A DNA stretch of 64,000 nt from QWHO01 sp039809865 (lineage in GTDB: Bacteria; Vulcanimicrobiota; Xenobia; Xenobiales; QWHO01), in contig JBDHVW010000003.1 in the NCBI GenBank assembly GCA_039809865.1, positions 124,001 through 188,000 of the forward strand, in the 5' to 3' direction. Made by a program: the position numbers and the translations under genes. The notes beneath the pieces are model-generated. The model was given only the letters and a program-made list of their open reading frames with translations, was not told the origin of the DNA and searched no databases. The first letter of the stretch is position 1, and each line of letters opens with the position of its first letter. This document shows positions 37,381 through 45,520 of the stretch, in pieces.

Positions 37381-39060
37381 GTGAGCGTCCACAGCGTTAC
37401 GAGCCTGATGACGACCCTGAATGAAGCGCTGGAGGCGCAACCGGCCCTCCAGGCGCTGACCGTGCGCGGGGAGATCGCCAACTACAAGCGGTCCTCCAAA
37501 GGCCACCTCTACTTTACCCTCAAGGACGATCAGTCCGAGATCACCTGCGTGATGTTCCACACAGCCGCGATGTATCTGCGATTTCCGCCTTCGAGCGGGC
37601 TGCAGGTGGTGCTGCAGGGGGGAGTCGAGCTCTACGGCACGCGCGGACAGCTCCAGTTGCGCGTGCGCAAGATGCAGCCCGACGGGCCGGGGGCCCTGCG
37701 CCTCAAGCTGGAGGAGCTGCGCAAGAAGCTGGACGCCGAGGGGCTGTTCGAGCCCGACCGCAAGCGCGCTCTGGCGGTGCTGCCGGCACGCGTGGGCGTG
37801 GTCACCTCGCGCGAGGGCTCGGTGCTGCACGATATCGCGGTAACGCTCAAGCGGCGCAATCCGGGGGTGCAGCTCATCGTCTCGCCGGCGCCGGTGCAGG
37901 GAGCGGACGCGCCGGGTCGATTGATCCGCGCTCTGGAGCGCGTGGTGGCATTCGGAGTGGATTGCGTGATCATCGCCCGTGGCGGAGGCTCGCTCGAAGA
38001 TCTGATGGCGTTCAACGACGAGGAGCTGGTGCGCGCCGTGGCGGCGTGTCCCGTGCCGATCGTGTCGGCCATCGGGCACCAGACGGACGTAACGCTCTGC
38101 GATATGGCGGCCGACCGCCGCGCCCCCACGCCCACCGCGGCGGCCGAGCTGGTGGCGGCCGACCGGGCGGACCTCAAGCATGCGCTGGATGTGAGCCGCA
38201 CGCGTCTGCAGCGAGCCCTGCAGCGGCAGCTCCAGTCGCACCGGGAGCGCCTCGAACGCCTGCAGGGCAGTCCCTGTCTGCGCTACCCCGAGCGCCTTCT
38301 GGCCGGAGCTCGCGCCTCGCTGCGGATGCTTCAGACCGACCTGGAACGGTTTCCAAAGCGTCTGAAACTCGATCGGGCCCGGCTCGAAGAATTGACCTCC
38401 CGCCTGCAAGCGCGGCACGGGCTGGGTCAGCGCGAGCGTCTCGAGCTGCGCGCACTGACGGCCAACCTGGCGCGCTACCCGGCCCGCTTGCAAAGAGAAC
38501 GGGACCGGCTCGAGGAGCTCTCCTCGCGACTGCAGATACGCCACCCCCGCCTGGCGACGGAGCGCGAGCGCCTCCGTCTGGGCGAGCTGACCGCCCGCCT
38601 TCGGTCGCGCCTCCCCGAAAAGGAGGTGCTGCGCGAGCGGTCTCGCCTCGGTGAGCTGGAGGCGCGCCTGCTCCACCCGATCCGACAGTTGGGGCAGCGC
38701 GAGCGAAGGACGGTGCAGGAGTTGCTCGGGCGTTTGAAACCAGCGCTCTTGCGATCGATGAGCCCCCGCCACACCGTGATCGGCGCCCTGCGCGAGCGCT
38801 TGCGACCCGCCCTGGAGCGCTCTTTGGAGCGACGCAGGCAGCGCCTGGGAGCCCTGGCCGGCCAGTTGGACGCCCTCAGCCCCCTGAAAGTCCTCGAACG
38901 CGGCTACGCCTACACCCGCGACGCCGACGGGCGCGTGGTGACCAGCGTTTTGGGCCGGCAACCCGGCGATGCCCTGAAGTTGTATCTTGCCGACGGGGTT
39001 CTGGGCGTGCGGGTCGATTCCGTGCAAGCCTCGGGCGACGTCAGGGCCGACGAAACCTGA
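37381..39060 (+). CDS. xseA: Exodeoxyribonuclease VII large subunit, extended form
   Basis: 559 residues from the GTG that gives the usual start (SVHSVTSLMTTLNEAL). The OB-fold (to about residue 105) and catalytic part (VGVVTSREGSVLHDI, ARGGGSLEDL, AIGHQTDVTL, DRRAPTPTAAAE) are intact. It degrades single-stranded DNA together with XseB. Typical length is 400-460; the extra about 100 residues are in the coiled coil (about 270-500), made of repeated R/L/E-rich units such as ERLELRALTANL and ERERLRLGELTARL. The C-terminal LERGYAY segment is normal. xseB is not next to it. Confidence 0.93.
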   Translation: MSVHSVTSLMTTLNEALEAQPALQALTVRGEIANYKRSSKGHLYFTLKDDQSEITCVMFHTAAMYLRFPPSSGLQVVLQGGVELYGTRGQLQLRVRKMQPDGPGALRLKLEELRKKLDAEGLFEPDRKRALAVLPARVGVVTSREGSVLHDIAVTLKRRNPGVQLIVSPAPVQGADAPGRLIRALERVVAFGVDCVIIARGGGSLEDLMAFNDEELVRAVAACPVPIVSAIGHQTDVTLCDMAADRRAPTPTAAAELVAADRADLKHALDVSRTRLQRALQRQLQSHRERLERLQGSPCLRYPERLLAGARASLRMLQTDLERFPKRLKLDRARLEELTSRLQARHGLGQRERLELRALTANLARYPARLQRERDRLEELSSRLQIRHPRLATERERLRLGELTARLRSRLPEKEVLRERSRLGELEARLLHPIRQLGQRERRTVQELLGRLKPALLRSMSPRHTVIGALRERLRPALERSLERRRQRLGALAGQLDALSPLKVLERGYAYTRDADGRVVTSVLGRQPGDALKLYLADGVLGVRVDSVQASGDVRADET

Positions 39061-39099
39061 TCCAGAACCAGGGCGGTTTCCCCTAGTCCATCCGAGGGG

Positions 39100-39127
39100 T
39101 TGTCAAATGCACACGAACATGTATAAT
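39100..39127 (+). promoter_or_regulatory. Strong sigma-70-type promoter of the putative ncRNA
   Basis: TTGTCA (39100-39105) and a perfect TATAAT (39122-39127) are 16 bp apart. A purine start at G39135 falls exactly at the 5' end of the long stem described in the next entry. No coding gene follows on this strand. Confidence 0.8.
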
Positions 39128-39134
39128 ACCATCT

Positions 39135-39290
39135 GAACGCGCCAACTAGGAGCGAACTCCACTTCGGGAGTCCATACGGCAGCAGCCGTTTCGGGCAGAG
39201 GCAAGCAAGCCGAGCGAGGCGGGGAGAGACTCCGACGGGAGGGCGGGGAACAATGCACATCCCCTTCCGGTTGGCGCGTTATCCAATTTT
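39135..39290 (+). ncRNA. Putative structured RNA closed by an 11-bp stem
   Basis: AACGCGCCAAC (39136-39146) pairs perfectly with GTTGGCGCGTT (39270-39280), enclosing 123 nt. Inside are at least five local hairpins: ACTCC/GGAGT, ACGGC-AGCA-GCCGT, GGC/GCC, CTCC/GGGAG and GGGG/CCCC with a 12-nt loop. GGAG, CTCC and GGGAG segments can pair in alternative ways. A T-rich end (ATCCAATTTT) follows the closing stem. The predicted transcription start is at the stem base. I find no SRP, tmRNA, RNase P or clear 6S signature. The 3' end overlaps the convergent nitrilase stop. An alternative is a MITE with terminal inverted repeats. Confidence 0.6.
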
Positions 39291-40133
39291 GACGACTTCG
39301 ACGGGCTCGGAAGGCTCGAGCCAGTCCCGCACCGTGGCCACCTCGCCACCCTCGCGCCGCAGAAGCTCCAAACGTCCGAGCGGAGCCTCGCACGTCACGA
39401 ACATTCCCCGATTGAGCTTGCCCTCGGCCAGCACGCCGTCGTCGGGGAAGCCGATGTCCGGGGGCACGAAGAAGCCTGCCGCGCCGCTGTTGCGGTCGAT
39501 GAACTCACAGTCGGGAAAGCGTCCGACAGCGCTGGATTGTACGGTCAGGATCTGATTCTCGAGCGCCCGCGCGCGACAGGCGAGCCGCACCCGGTGGTAA
39601 CCCGTCCGGCCCTCGGTACAGCTGGGCACGAGCAGAACCTCGGCGCCGGCACGTGCCTGTCGGTGCGCCAGCATGGGGAACTCGCTGTCATAACAGATAT
39701 TGACCGCCAGCACGCCGACATTCGTCTCGAAAACGCGCAACTCGCGCCCGGGCTCGATCAGGCCGGTGGAGCGCTCCCAGGGAGTCAGGACGAGCTTGTC
39801 CTGCCAGCTCATCGTGCCGTTGGGCAAGAAGAGATAGGCCCGGTTGCGGTAGGCGTGGCCGTCGCTCACGGGCACCGAGCCGGCCAGGAAGATCTGGCCG
39901 CGGTCGCGCGCGAGACGCTTGAAGACGTCCTGGTAGCGGTTCACGTCCAGAGCCGCCAACTGGCGGTCCAACGGCTGGCCCGGGGCCAGAAAGGACAACA
40001 CCTCGAGCCCGGCATACTCGGGCAGCACCACCACGTCGGCCTGAGCCTCGGCGAGGCGGTCGCGCAGGCGTTGCTCGTAGTCGTCCCAGCTGGTGGGACG
40101 TTCCAGGGAATACTGGGCTGCCGCCAGCCTCAC
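39279..40133 (-). CDS. Nitrilase-superfamily carbon-nitrogen hydrolase
   Basis: 284 residues from GTG, overlapping the GNAT stop (GTGA). The catalytic triad is visible: Glu in VVLPEYAGLE, Lys in SWQDKLVLTPWE, Cys in NICYDSEFP. Such enzymes cut amides or nitriles by a thioester route. The pairing with a GNAT gene just upstream resembles the widespread GNAT-nitrilase (fused or adjacent) pair of unknown substrate. The longer open frame upstream is a GNAT shadow. Confidence 0.88.
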   Translation of the reverse strand: MRLAAAQYSLERPTSWDDYEQRLRDRLAEAQADVVVLPEYAGLEVLSFLAPGQPLDRQLAALDVNRYQDVFKRLARDRGQIFLAGSVPVSDGHAYRNRAYLFLPNGTMSWQDKLVLTPWERSTGLIEPGRELRVFETNVGVLAVNICYDSEFPMLAHRQARAGAEVLLVPSCTEGRTGYHRVRLACRARALENQILTVQSSAVGRFPDCEFIDRNSGAAGFFVPPDIGFPDDGVLAEGKLNRGMFVTCEAPLGRLELLRREGGEVATVRDWLEPSEPVEVVKIG

Positions 40134-40711
40134 AGGGTTTTCAGCCAGAAGATCATCGGCTTGTCGGTTTCGTGCTGCTGGTCCACGTCCTGCCAGGCGA
40201 AGGTGGTGGCCAGGGAAAGCTCCTGGCGGTAGCCCCGGCGGATCCAGAACTCGTTCAGCGGAACGTAGTCCGCGGGCCGCAGGGGGTGGTCTGGCGGGCG
40301 CTCCACGGCCGCAAAGCAGCTCCGGGCATAGCCCAGGCGGCGCGCGTGGGCCTCGCGCTCTTCGAAGAAACGCACGCCCCAACCCTGGCCGCGATACTCC
40401 GGCAACAAAACGGACTCGCCGAAGTAGCAAAATTCCTCGACCGCGCGGCCGGTCCGAAGGAAAGGCGCGGTGAAAGCCTCGGTCTCGTGGCTCAGCGGCA
40501 AAGCGGTCGAAGCGCCTACCACCTGTTCACCGTCGTACACCAGGACGCTGAGACTCTCGGGAGAGCGAAGATAGGTCTGGAGATACTCCGCCTCGTACTC
40601 CGGGGTGCCTTGATACAGGTAGGGCCAGGCGCGGAAGACGGCGATGCGAAGCCGGGCCACGTCGCTGAGGGCCGATTCGAGCTCGGCCCCCCGGCGCGTC
40701 TCGAGTCTCAG
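40130..40711 (-). CDS. GNAT-family acetyltransferase, start uncertain
   Basis: About 193 residues if it starts at a CTG overlapping the pilin stop (CTGA); the next GTG (40660) would remove part of a typical N-terminus (ELESALSDVARLRIAVF). The GNAT core is seen in LSVLVYDGEQVVGA, FGESVLLPEYRGQGWG (acetyl-CoA loop) and the C-terminal WIRRGYRQE. It is followed directly by the nitrilase, supporting a functional pair. No ATG is present in a sensible place. Confidence 0.82.
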   Translation of the reverse strand: MRLETRRGAELESALSDVARLRIAVFRAWPYLYQGTPEYEAEYLQTYLRSPESLSVLVYDGEQVVGASTALPLSHETEAFTAPFLRTGRAVEEFCYFGESVLLPEYRGQGWGVRFFEEREAHARRLGYARSCFAAVERPPDHPLRPADYVPLNEFWIRRGYRQELSLATTFAWQDVDQQHETDKPMIFWLKTL

Positions 40712-41292
40712 AAGGGGTTGATGGCCTGCGTCTTGGACTGGATGGCCCCCGACGAGGAAATCTTGATCTCCACCGCACGGCGGGAGGTGCCGAACGTCAG
40801 GGTGGGGGGGTTGGCCGCCACCAGAGCGGAGCCCGCCAGCGTGACCGGTTGGCCGGTGCCGGAGAAAACGATGGAGGCGGCGTTGAGCTGATTCTTGGCG
40901 CCGATCTGCCAGGCAACTCCCTGGAACGTGGCGCCGCTCACGTCGACGTTGATCATGTCGCCGGCCACGAGGCAGTGAAACCCATCCCCGATGGGGTGCT
41001 CTTTGAGCATTTCCAGGGGCTGTCCCAGCTCTCGCTTGACGACGCGCGAGTAGAGAATCGTGTCGGGCTGAGGGGGCGGGATCGCGGCCGTGCCCAGGCC
41101 CTCCGGCGCCAGGCTGAAGGCGCGCGCCTGCTGGGCTGCGAACTCGATGTCGCCCTGGATCAGCTCGTAGGCCGCCTCGATGCGATTGGACTCGCGCCAG
41201 CCCGCCAGATATCCCACCCCGATCGCAAGCAGAGCGGCCAGGATGACGATCGTCACCATGAGCTCGATCACTGTGAATCCACGCCGCCGCAT
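40708..41292 (-). CDS. Type IV pilin-like protein (GspH type)
   Basis: 194 residues. The prepilin motif is MRRRG followed by FTVIELMVTIVILAALLAI, with Glu5 and N-methyl Phe1 after cleavage. The C-terminal beta domain (FGTSRRAVEIKISSSGAI) matches the GspH/FimT family of minor pseudopilins. It is the first gene of an operon with GNAT and nitrilase genes, an unusual combination. It starts close to divergent manA. Confidence 0.88.
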   Translation of the reverse strand: MRRRGFTVIELMVTIVILAALLAIGVGYLAGWRESNRIEAAYELIQGDIEFAAQQARAFSLAPEGLGTAAIPPPQPDTILYSRVVKRELGQPLEMLKEHPIGDGFHCLVAGDMINVDVSGATFQGVAWQIGAKNQLNAASIVFSGTGQPVTLAGSALVAANPPTLTFGTSRRAVEIKISSSGAIQSKTQAINPF

Positions 41293-41351
41293 ACTCAGGT
41301 GTTCTCGTCCCGGGAAGGGGCACCCTGCCTGCGGCCGAGAAGGGGGCCTCG

Positions 41352-42260
41352 ATGCAAGAGCCGATCGTCTTGATCCCCCGTCCCGAGAGCCGCGTTTGGG
41401 GCGGACGGAACCTGGAGCTTCAGCTGGGGCGCAGCTTGCCGCGCGGCCCGGTGGGCGAGTCGTGGGAGGTCCACGGCGAGCTCGAGGTCGAGGGAGACGG
41501 ACGGACCCTCGACGAGCTGGTCAAGCGCTACGGGTCCGAGCTCCTGGGGACCGCGGGGGACAGCTTCCCGCTCTTGACCAAGTGGCTCGACTGCCACCAG
41601 TGGCTGAGCGTGCAAATTCACCCCGACGACGAGCGGGCGCGGCGCCTGACCGGCGACCCGGGGCAACGGGGCAAGACCGAGTGCTGGTTCGTGCGCGCGG
41701 TGGAGGGCGAGGCGCGGCTCATTCACGGTCTGCTCCCCGGAACCAATCCCGACCAGCTCTTTCCGGACCGGCGTCTGCTCGATTTCGTGGACTACCGCGA
41801 CGTGCGCGAAGGGGATGTCTACCTCACCCCGGCCGGTTGCGTGCACGCCCTGGGGCCGGGTTTGTTGCTCTACGAGATCCAGCAGAGCTCGGACCTGACC
41901 TACCGCATGTATGACTGGGACCGCCCCGGCCTCGATGGTCGCCCCCGCGCCACTCACTGGAACGAGGCCATGACGGTCTTGCGCGAGGTGCCGCCCTTCC
42001 TGGCCCCGCCCGTGCCTGATGGCACCGTGGGAGCGGTGCGCGTCAACACTCCGTTTTTCGTGGTGGAGGAGCTGCTGCCCGGTCACCACGCCTGGACACC
42101 CGCGCGGGTCGAGATCGTCACCGCCTTTCGGGGCCACGCGCGGGTCAACGGCCGCAATCTCCCGGACGGCCAGGCGCTGGTGCTGCCCGCCTCGATCGGC
42201 CCCGTCACGGTCGATGCCGAGGGCCTGGTGCTGCGCACCTGGATCCCCCCTACAGTCTGA
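41352..42260 (+). CDS. manA: Class I mannose-6-phosphate isomerase
   Basis: 302 residues, GAAGGGGG before ATG. It interconverts mannose 6-phosphate and fructose 6-phosphate. Zinc ligands are in VQIHPDDERA, the following KTECWFV and PAGCVHALG; the YEIQQSSDLTYRMYDW signature is intact. This is the short bacterial form (YvyI/Gmp type). The end overlaps the convergent LRR gene by 11 bp. Confidence 0.92.
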   Translation: MQEPIVLIPRPESRVWGGRNLELQLGRSLPRGPVGESWEVHGELEVEGDGRTLDELVKRYGSELLGTAGDSFPLLTKWLDCHQWLSVQIHPDDERARRLTGDPGQRGKTECWFVRAVEGEARLIHGLLPGTNPDQLFPDRRLLDFVDYRDVREGDVYLTPAGCVHALGPGLLLYEIQQSSDLTYRMYDWDRPGLDGRPRATHWNEAMTVLREVPPFLAPPVPDGTVGAVRVNTPFFVVEELLPGHHAWTPARVEIVTAFRGHARVNGRNLPDGQALVLPASIGPVTVDAEGLVLRTWIPPTV

Positions 42261-43884
42261 GGCGCCGGCCGAATCGGGCCCGCAAGATCAGCGCCTCCGG
42301 GTCGGCCGGCGTGGAACCGACGGGGAAACCCTGATCATACCAGATATCCTCGTCCTCACGCAGCGGATTGGACCGCATATCCAGACACTCGAGCCCGGCC
42401 AGGTGAGGCGAGTCGGCCAGGGCCAGAGCGCCGCGGCGGATCTGGTTGCTGCGCAGATCGAGGCGGCGCAGGGTGGGGGGCCCCGAGGCCAGCGCCCGGG
42501 CCGTCAGGTCGCCGAGATCGTTGCAGCCCAGATCCAGGCGCTCGAGCTGTGGGAAGCGCGGCAGAAAGCGCTCCACGTCCTGATCCAGGACGCCCGCCCG
42601 GGAGAGCTCCAGAATGCGCAGGTTGGCGAGTTGGGGGGCGCGCTCGAAGTTGCCGATGGCGCGCCAGATGCGCAGGCGCTCCAGCTGCGCCGGACCATCC
42701 TCGAGGAAGCCGTCGGGCCAGTGGCTCAGGGTCAGGCGGCGCAGCGCCGGCTGCCGGTTCAGCATACGGCTCACGCTCATGGCGGAATCAAGCCTCGGCT
42801 CGAGCTCCAGACTCTCGAGCGCCGGCATGGCCAGGGTTTCCAGCAGCTTGCCCGCGAAGGGCCCGCGCAACGTCAGGCGGCGCAGGCCGGCAAACCAGGG
42901 AGCGGCTGCCAGGGCCTTCAATCCCTGATCCGTGAAGCATCCCTCCAGCTCGAGGTGGACCAGGCGAAGCTTCTCTCCGGCCAGAGCGGCCAGATCGGCG
43001 TCGCCCAGCTCGCGGCTGCGCAGCTCCAGGATCTCGAGCTCGGGCAGGGCCGCGCCGCCCGCCAGTGCCAGCCCCGCCTCCCCGACCTTGCCGGCCAGGC
43101 GGAGCTCGCGCAGCGTAGCCAGCTCACGCAGGGTGCGCACGCCGGCCGCACTGAGCTGGTTGTAGGTGAGGTCGAGCGCCTCCCAGGAGCCGCGCGAGAA
43201 GGGTGCCGCGTCGGTCAGCTCGTTGTAGGGGGCTCTCAGGCGCTTGAGATGGTGTAGCTCCGCCAGCGCGAGCAGGTCCTCGTCGCGCATCCTTTGACGC
43301 GGATAGACCAGCTCGTGGAGCTGGGCCGCCGCAGGCGCGCGGGCCAGCTCCACGAGGGTGTCGCGGCCGGGGAGGTCGCCCCCGCCGCCGAGGTCGAGGC
43401 GCGTCAGCCGGGCCGGAAAGTGGCCCAATCCGGTAAAGCCATGAGCATTGCAGGCCAGCGACAGGAGGTTGGGCAACTCGGCCACCACGCCGACGGGGGT
43501 CCCGAGCCAGTCGCCCCGACCCCGATGGGGACCCAGCGCGAGGTGCACCACGCCCAGCGAGGAGCGCGCCAGACGCTCCAGCCCTTCGGGACCGAAGTTG
43601 TTGCCGCTCAGATCGAGCCGGGTCAGGGCGGCCGCGTGCGGGTGGTCGACCAGAGCGGCCACGGCGTTGGCATTCAGCGCGCACGAGGCCAGGCGCAGCC
43701 CGCGCAGATTCGGGGCCGCGTCGAGGAGCCGGCGGATGTCCACCGGGCAGCTTTCCAGGTCGAGATCTTGCACGGGACCGAGCCAGCGCGTCAATTGGGA
43801 GAGGTCGTCGAGCCTCCCCTCCCAGTGCAGCGCGGTGCGCACGTCCTGGTGGATGCTGGTGCCGAAAAGCGGGTCTTCCGTCAT
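42250..43884 (-). CDS. Leucine-rich repeat protein (ribonuclease-inhibitor-like)
   Basis: 544 residues from ATG at 43884. After about 35 residues without repeats, some 15-18 LRR units of 20-30 residues run to the end (LTRLDLSGNNFGPEGLERL, LEALDLTYNQLSAAGV-like, LERLDLGCNDLGDLTARAL, RRLDLRSNQI). There is no signal peptide, so it is probably cytoplasmic. It is divergent from mcsA with overlapping start codons. The role is likely protein binding; partner unknown. Confidence 0.85.
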   Translation of the reverse strand: MTEDPLFGTSIHQDVRTALHWEGRLDDLSQLTRWLGPVQDLDLESCPVDIRRLLDAAPNLRGLRLASCALNANAVAALVDHPHAAALTRLDLSGNNFGPEGLERLARSSLGVVHLALGPHRGRGDWLGTPVGVVAELPNLLSLACNAHGFTGLGHFPARLTRLDLGGGGDLPGRDTLVELARAPAAAQLHELVYPRQRMRDEDLLALAELHHLKRLRAPYNELTDAAPFSRGSWEALDLTYNQLSAAGVRTLRELATLRELRLAGKVGEAGLALAGGAALPELEILELRSRELGDADLAALAGEKLRLVHLELEGCFTDQGLKALAAAPWFAGLRRLTLRGPFAGKLLETLAMPALESLELEPRLDSAMSVSRMLNRQPALRRLTLSHWPDGFLEDGPAQLERLRIWRAIGNFERAPQLANLRILELSRAGVLDQDVERFLPRFPQLERLDLGCNDLGDLTARALASGPPTLRRLDLRSNQIRRGALALADSPHLAGLECLDMRSNPLREDEDIWYDQGFPVGSTPADPEALILRARFGRRLRL

Positions 43885-44365
43885 GCTTGCAGAACCCTTG
43901 ACGCGAGTGCTCTGTGACCGCTGCGGACAGCGTCCCGCCACCCGGGTCATCGCCCACCCTCAGATGGGCTACGCGATGCCTTTGCGCCTTTGCGACGTTT
44001 GCGCGCAGGACCTGCCGGTCACCAACGATCCCATGACCACGGCCTTGACGATGTTCCAGGTGCACCTGCCCGCCTTGCAGACGTGCCCGCGCTGCCAGGT
44101 CGCATTCCAGTCCATCTGCCACAGCACCACGCTGGGATGCAGCTACTGCTACACATTCTATCGCTCGCACCTGGAGGCGTTGCTGCAGCGAGTGCAGGGC
44201 AGCGAGTTGCACCGCGGCAAGACCCCGCTGCGCAAAGGCCACGGGCCCTCGCAGCGTCAGGTGATCAGCGAGCTCAAGGAGCGCCTGCAACAGGCGATCG
44301 GGGAGGAGAACTACGAGGAAGCGGCCCGTCTGCGCGACAAAATCCAGGAGCTTTCGAGCGAATGA
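43883..44365 (+). CDS. mcsA: McsA-like zinc finger protein, activator of McsB
   Basis: 160 residues from ATG at 43883; a GTG at 43907 would give VLCDRCGQRPA, closer to the normal McsA start, and is a real alternative. Four Cys pairs (CDRC, CDVC, CPRC, CSYC) bind zinc, and a UVR motif is at the C-terminus (LQQAIGEENYEEAARLRDKI). In Firmicutes McsA activates the arginine kinase McsB and links it to ClpC. It overlaps mcsB by 4 bp (ATGA). There is no space for a promoter upstream because the divergent LRR gene starts at the same base pairs. Confidence 0.9.
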   Translation: MLAEPLTRVLCDRCGQRPATRVIAHPQMGYAMPLRLCDVCAQDLPVTNDPMTTALTMFQVHLPALQTCPRCQVAFQSICHSTTLGCSYCYTFYRSHLEALLQRVQGSELHRGKTPLRKGHGPSQRQVISELKERLQQAIGEENYEEAARLRDKIQELSSE

Positions 44366-45411
44366 GCCAGAAACTCGATGACCTGGCCTGGCTGGCCGAT
44401 CCGGGCCCGTCCGACGGGGTGATCCTTTCCACCCGCCTGCGGCTGGCCCGCAACCTCGAAGGACATCCCTTCCCCCCACGAGCCCAGCCCATGTGGCTCG
44501 ATGCCGTGCTCAACCGGCTGATCAATGCCTTTAAAGCCGAGGGTCCCCGCCTGGGATTGCGCCTGATGCGCCTGGATTTCTTGACCGAGCCGCAGCAACA
44601 CTTGCTGATGGAGCGGCACCTCGTCAGTCCGTCCCTGCTCCAGCACATCCACGCGCGGGCGCTGGCCTTTCGCACTGACGGCACGCTGAGCGTGATGGTC
44701 AACGAAGAGGACCACGTGCGCATCCAGGCGTTGCTGCCCGGGAAAGCTTTCGAGGAAGCCTGGAGCCTGGTGGATCAGGCCGACAATCGACTGGAGGCTC
44801 ATCTCGACTACGCCTTCGACGACAAGCTTGGCTACCTGACCACCTGCGCCACCAACGTGGGCACGGGCCTGCGCGCCTCGGCGATGCTGCATTTGCCCGC
44901 TCTCAACTGGGACGTCTGGAAGACGCGGGCGATGGAGCAGATCTGCGCTCAGATCGCCCAGATGGGGCTCACGGTGCGCGGGCTCTACGGCGAGGGCACC
45001 CAGGCCGCCGGCAACCTGTTTCAAATCAGCAATCAGATCACTCTGGGCAATACCGAGGAAGAGATCGTCGCGCGCGTCCAGATGGTGACCGAGCAACTGG
45101 TCAACTACGAGCTGAAGGCGCGTGAGGAGCTGAAGGTGCATCTGGGAACCTTGCTCGAGGACCGCGCCTGGCGGAGCCTGGGCGTGGTGCGGCACGCGCG
45201 CTTGATGACCACGGCCGAGGCCCTCGAGCACCTGTCCATGATCCGCCTGGGAATGGAGCTCTGGATCCTCCCGGCCGTGCCCCGCGGGCTTCTCAACCGG
45301 CTTCTGGTGGCCATCCGCCCGGCCAATCTCCAGGAAGAGCTGGGCCGCCCGCTCGAGACGCATGAGCGCGACACGGCCCGGGCCACCCTCATGCGCGAGG
45401 CGCTGACATAA
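44362..45411 (+). CDS. mcsB: Protein arginine kinase McsB
   Basis: 349 residues. It phosphorylates arginine in proteins, marking them for ClpC-ClpP. The phosphagen kinase motifs are present: ILSTRLRLARNL, NEEDHVRIQ and the active-site Cys region with CATNVGTGLRAS (usually CPTNLGTG; the Pro is replaced by Ala). The C-terminal arginine-binding pocket segment is intact in length. It is coupled to mcsA; clpC is on the opposite strand 17.5 kb away, and ctsR is not seen. Confidence 0.94.
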   Translation: MSQKLDDLAWLADPGPSDGVILSTRLRLARNLEGHPFPPRAQPMWLDAVLNRLINAFKAEGPRLGLRLMRLDFLTEPQQHLLMERHLVSPSLLQHIHARALAFRTDGTLSVMVNEEDHVRIQALLPGKAFEEAWSLVDQADNRLEAHLDYAFDDKLGYLTTCATNVGTGLRASAMLHLPALNWDVWKTRAMEQICAQIAQMGLTVRGLYGEGTQAAGNLFQISNQITLGNTEEEIVARVQMVTEQLVNYELKAREELKVHLGTLLEDRAWRSLGVVRHARLMTTAEALEHLSMIRLGMELWILPAVPRGLLNRLLVAIRPANLQEELGRPLETHERDTARATLMREALT

Positions 45412-45520
45412 CTTTTTAATAAGCCGTTTACATTTTGGAAACACGAGTTGGAGTCGCGCGCGAAGTTCGGACCCCTAAAGTGAAGGCACAAACAAACACA
45501 CTTTGGAGGACGAACGAAGG

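Noticed and set aside
39103..39393. Minus-strand open frame over the ncRNA region
   Set aside because: Composition is not protein-like; hairpins and promoter point to RNA on the plus strand.
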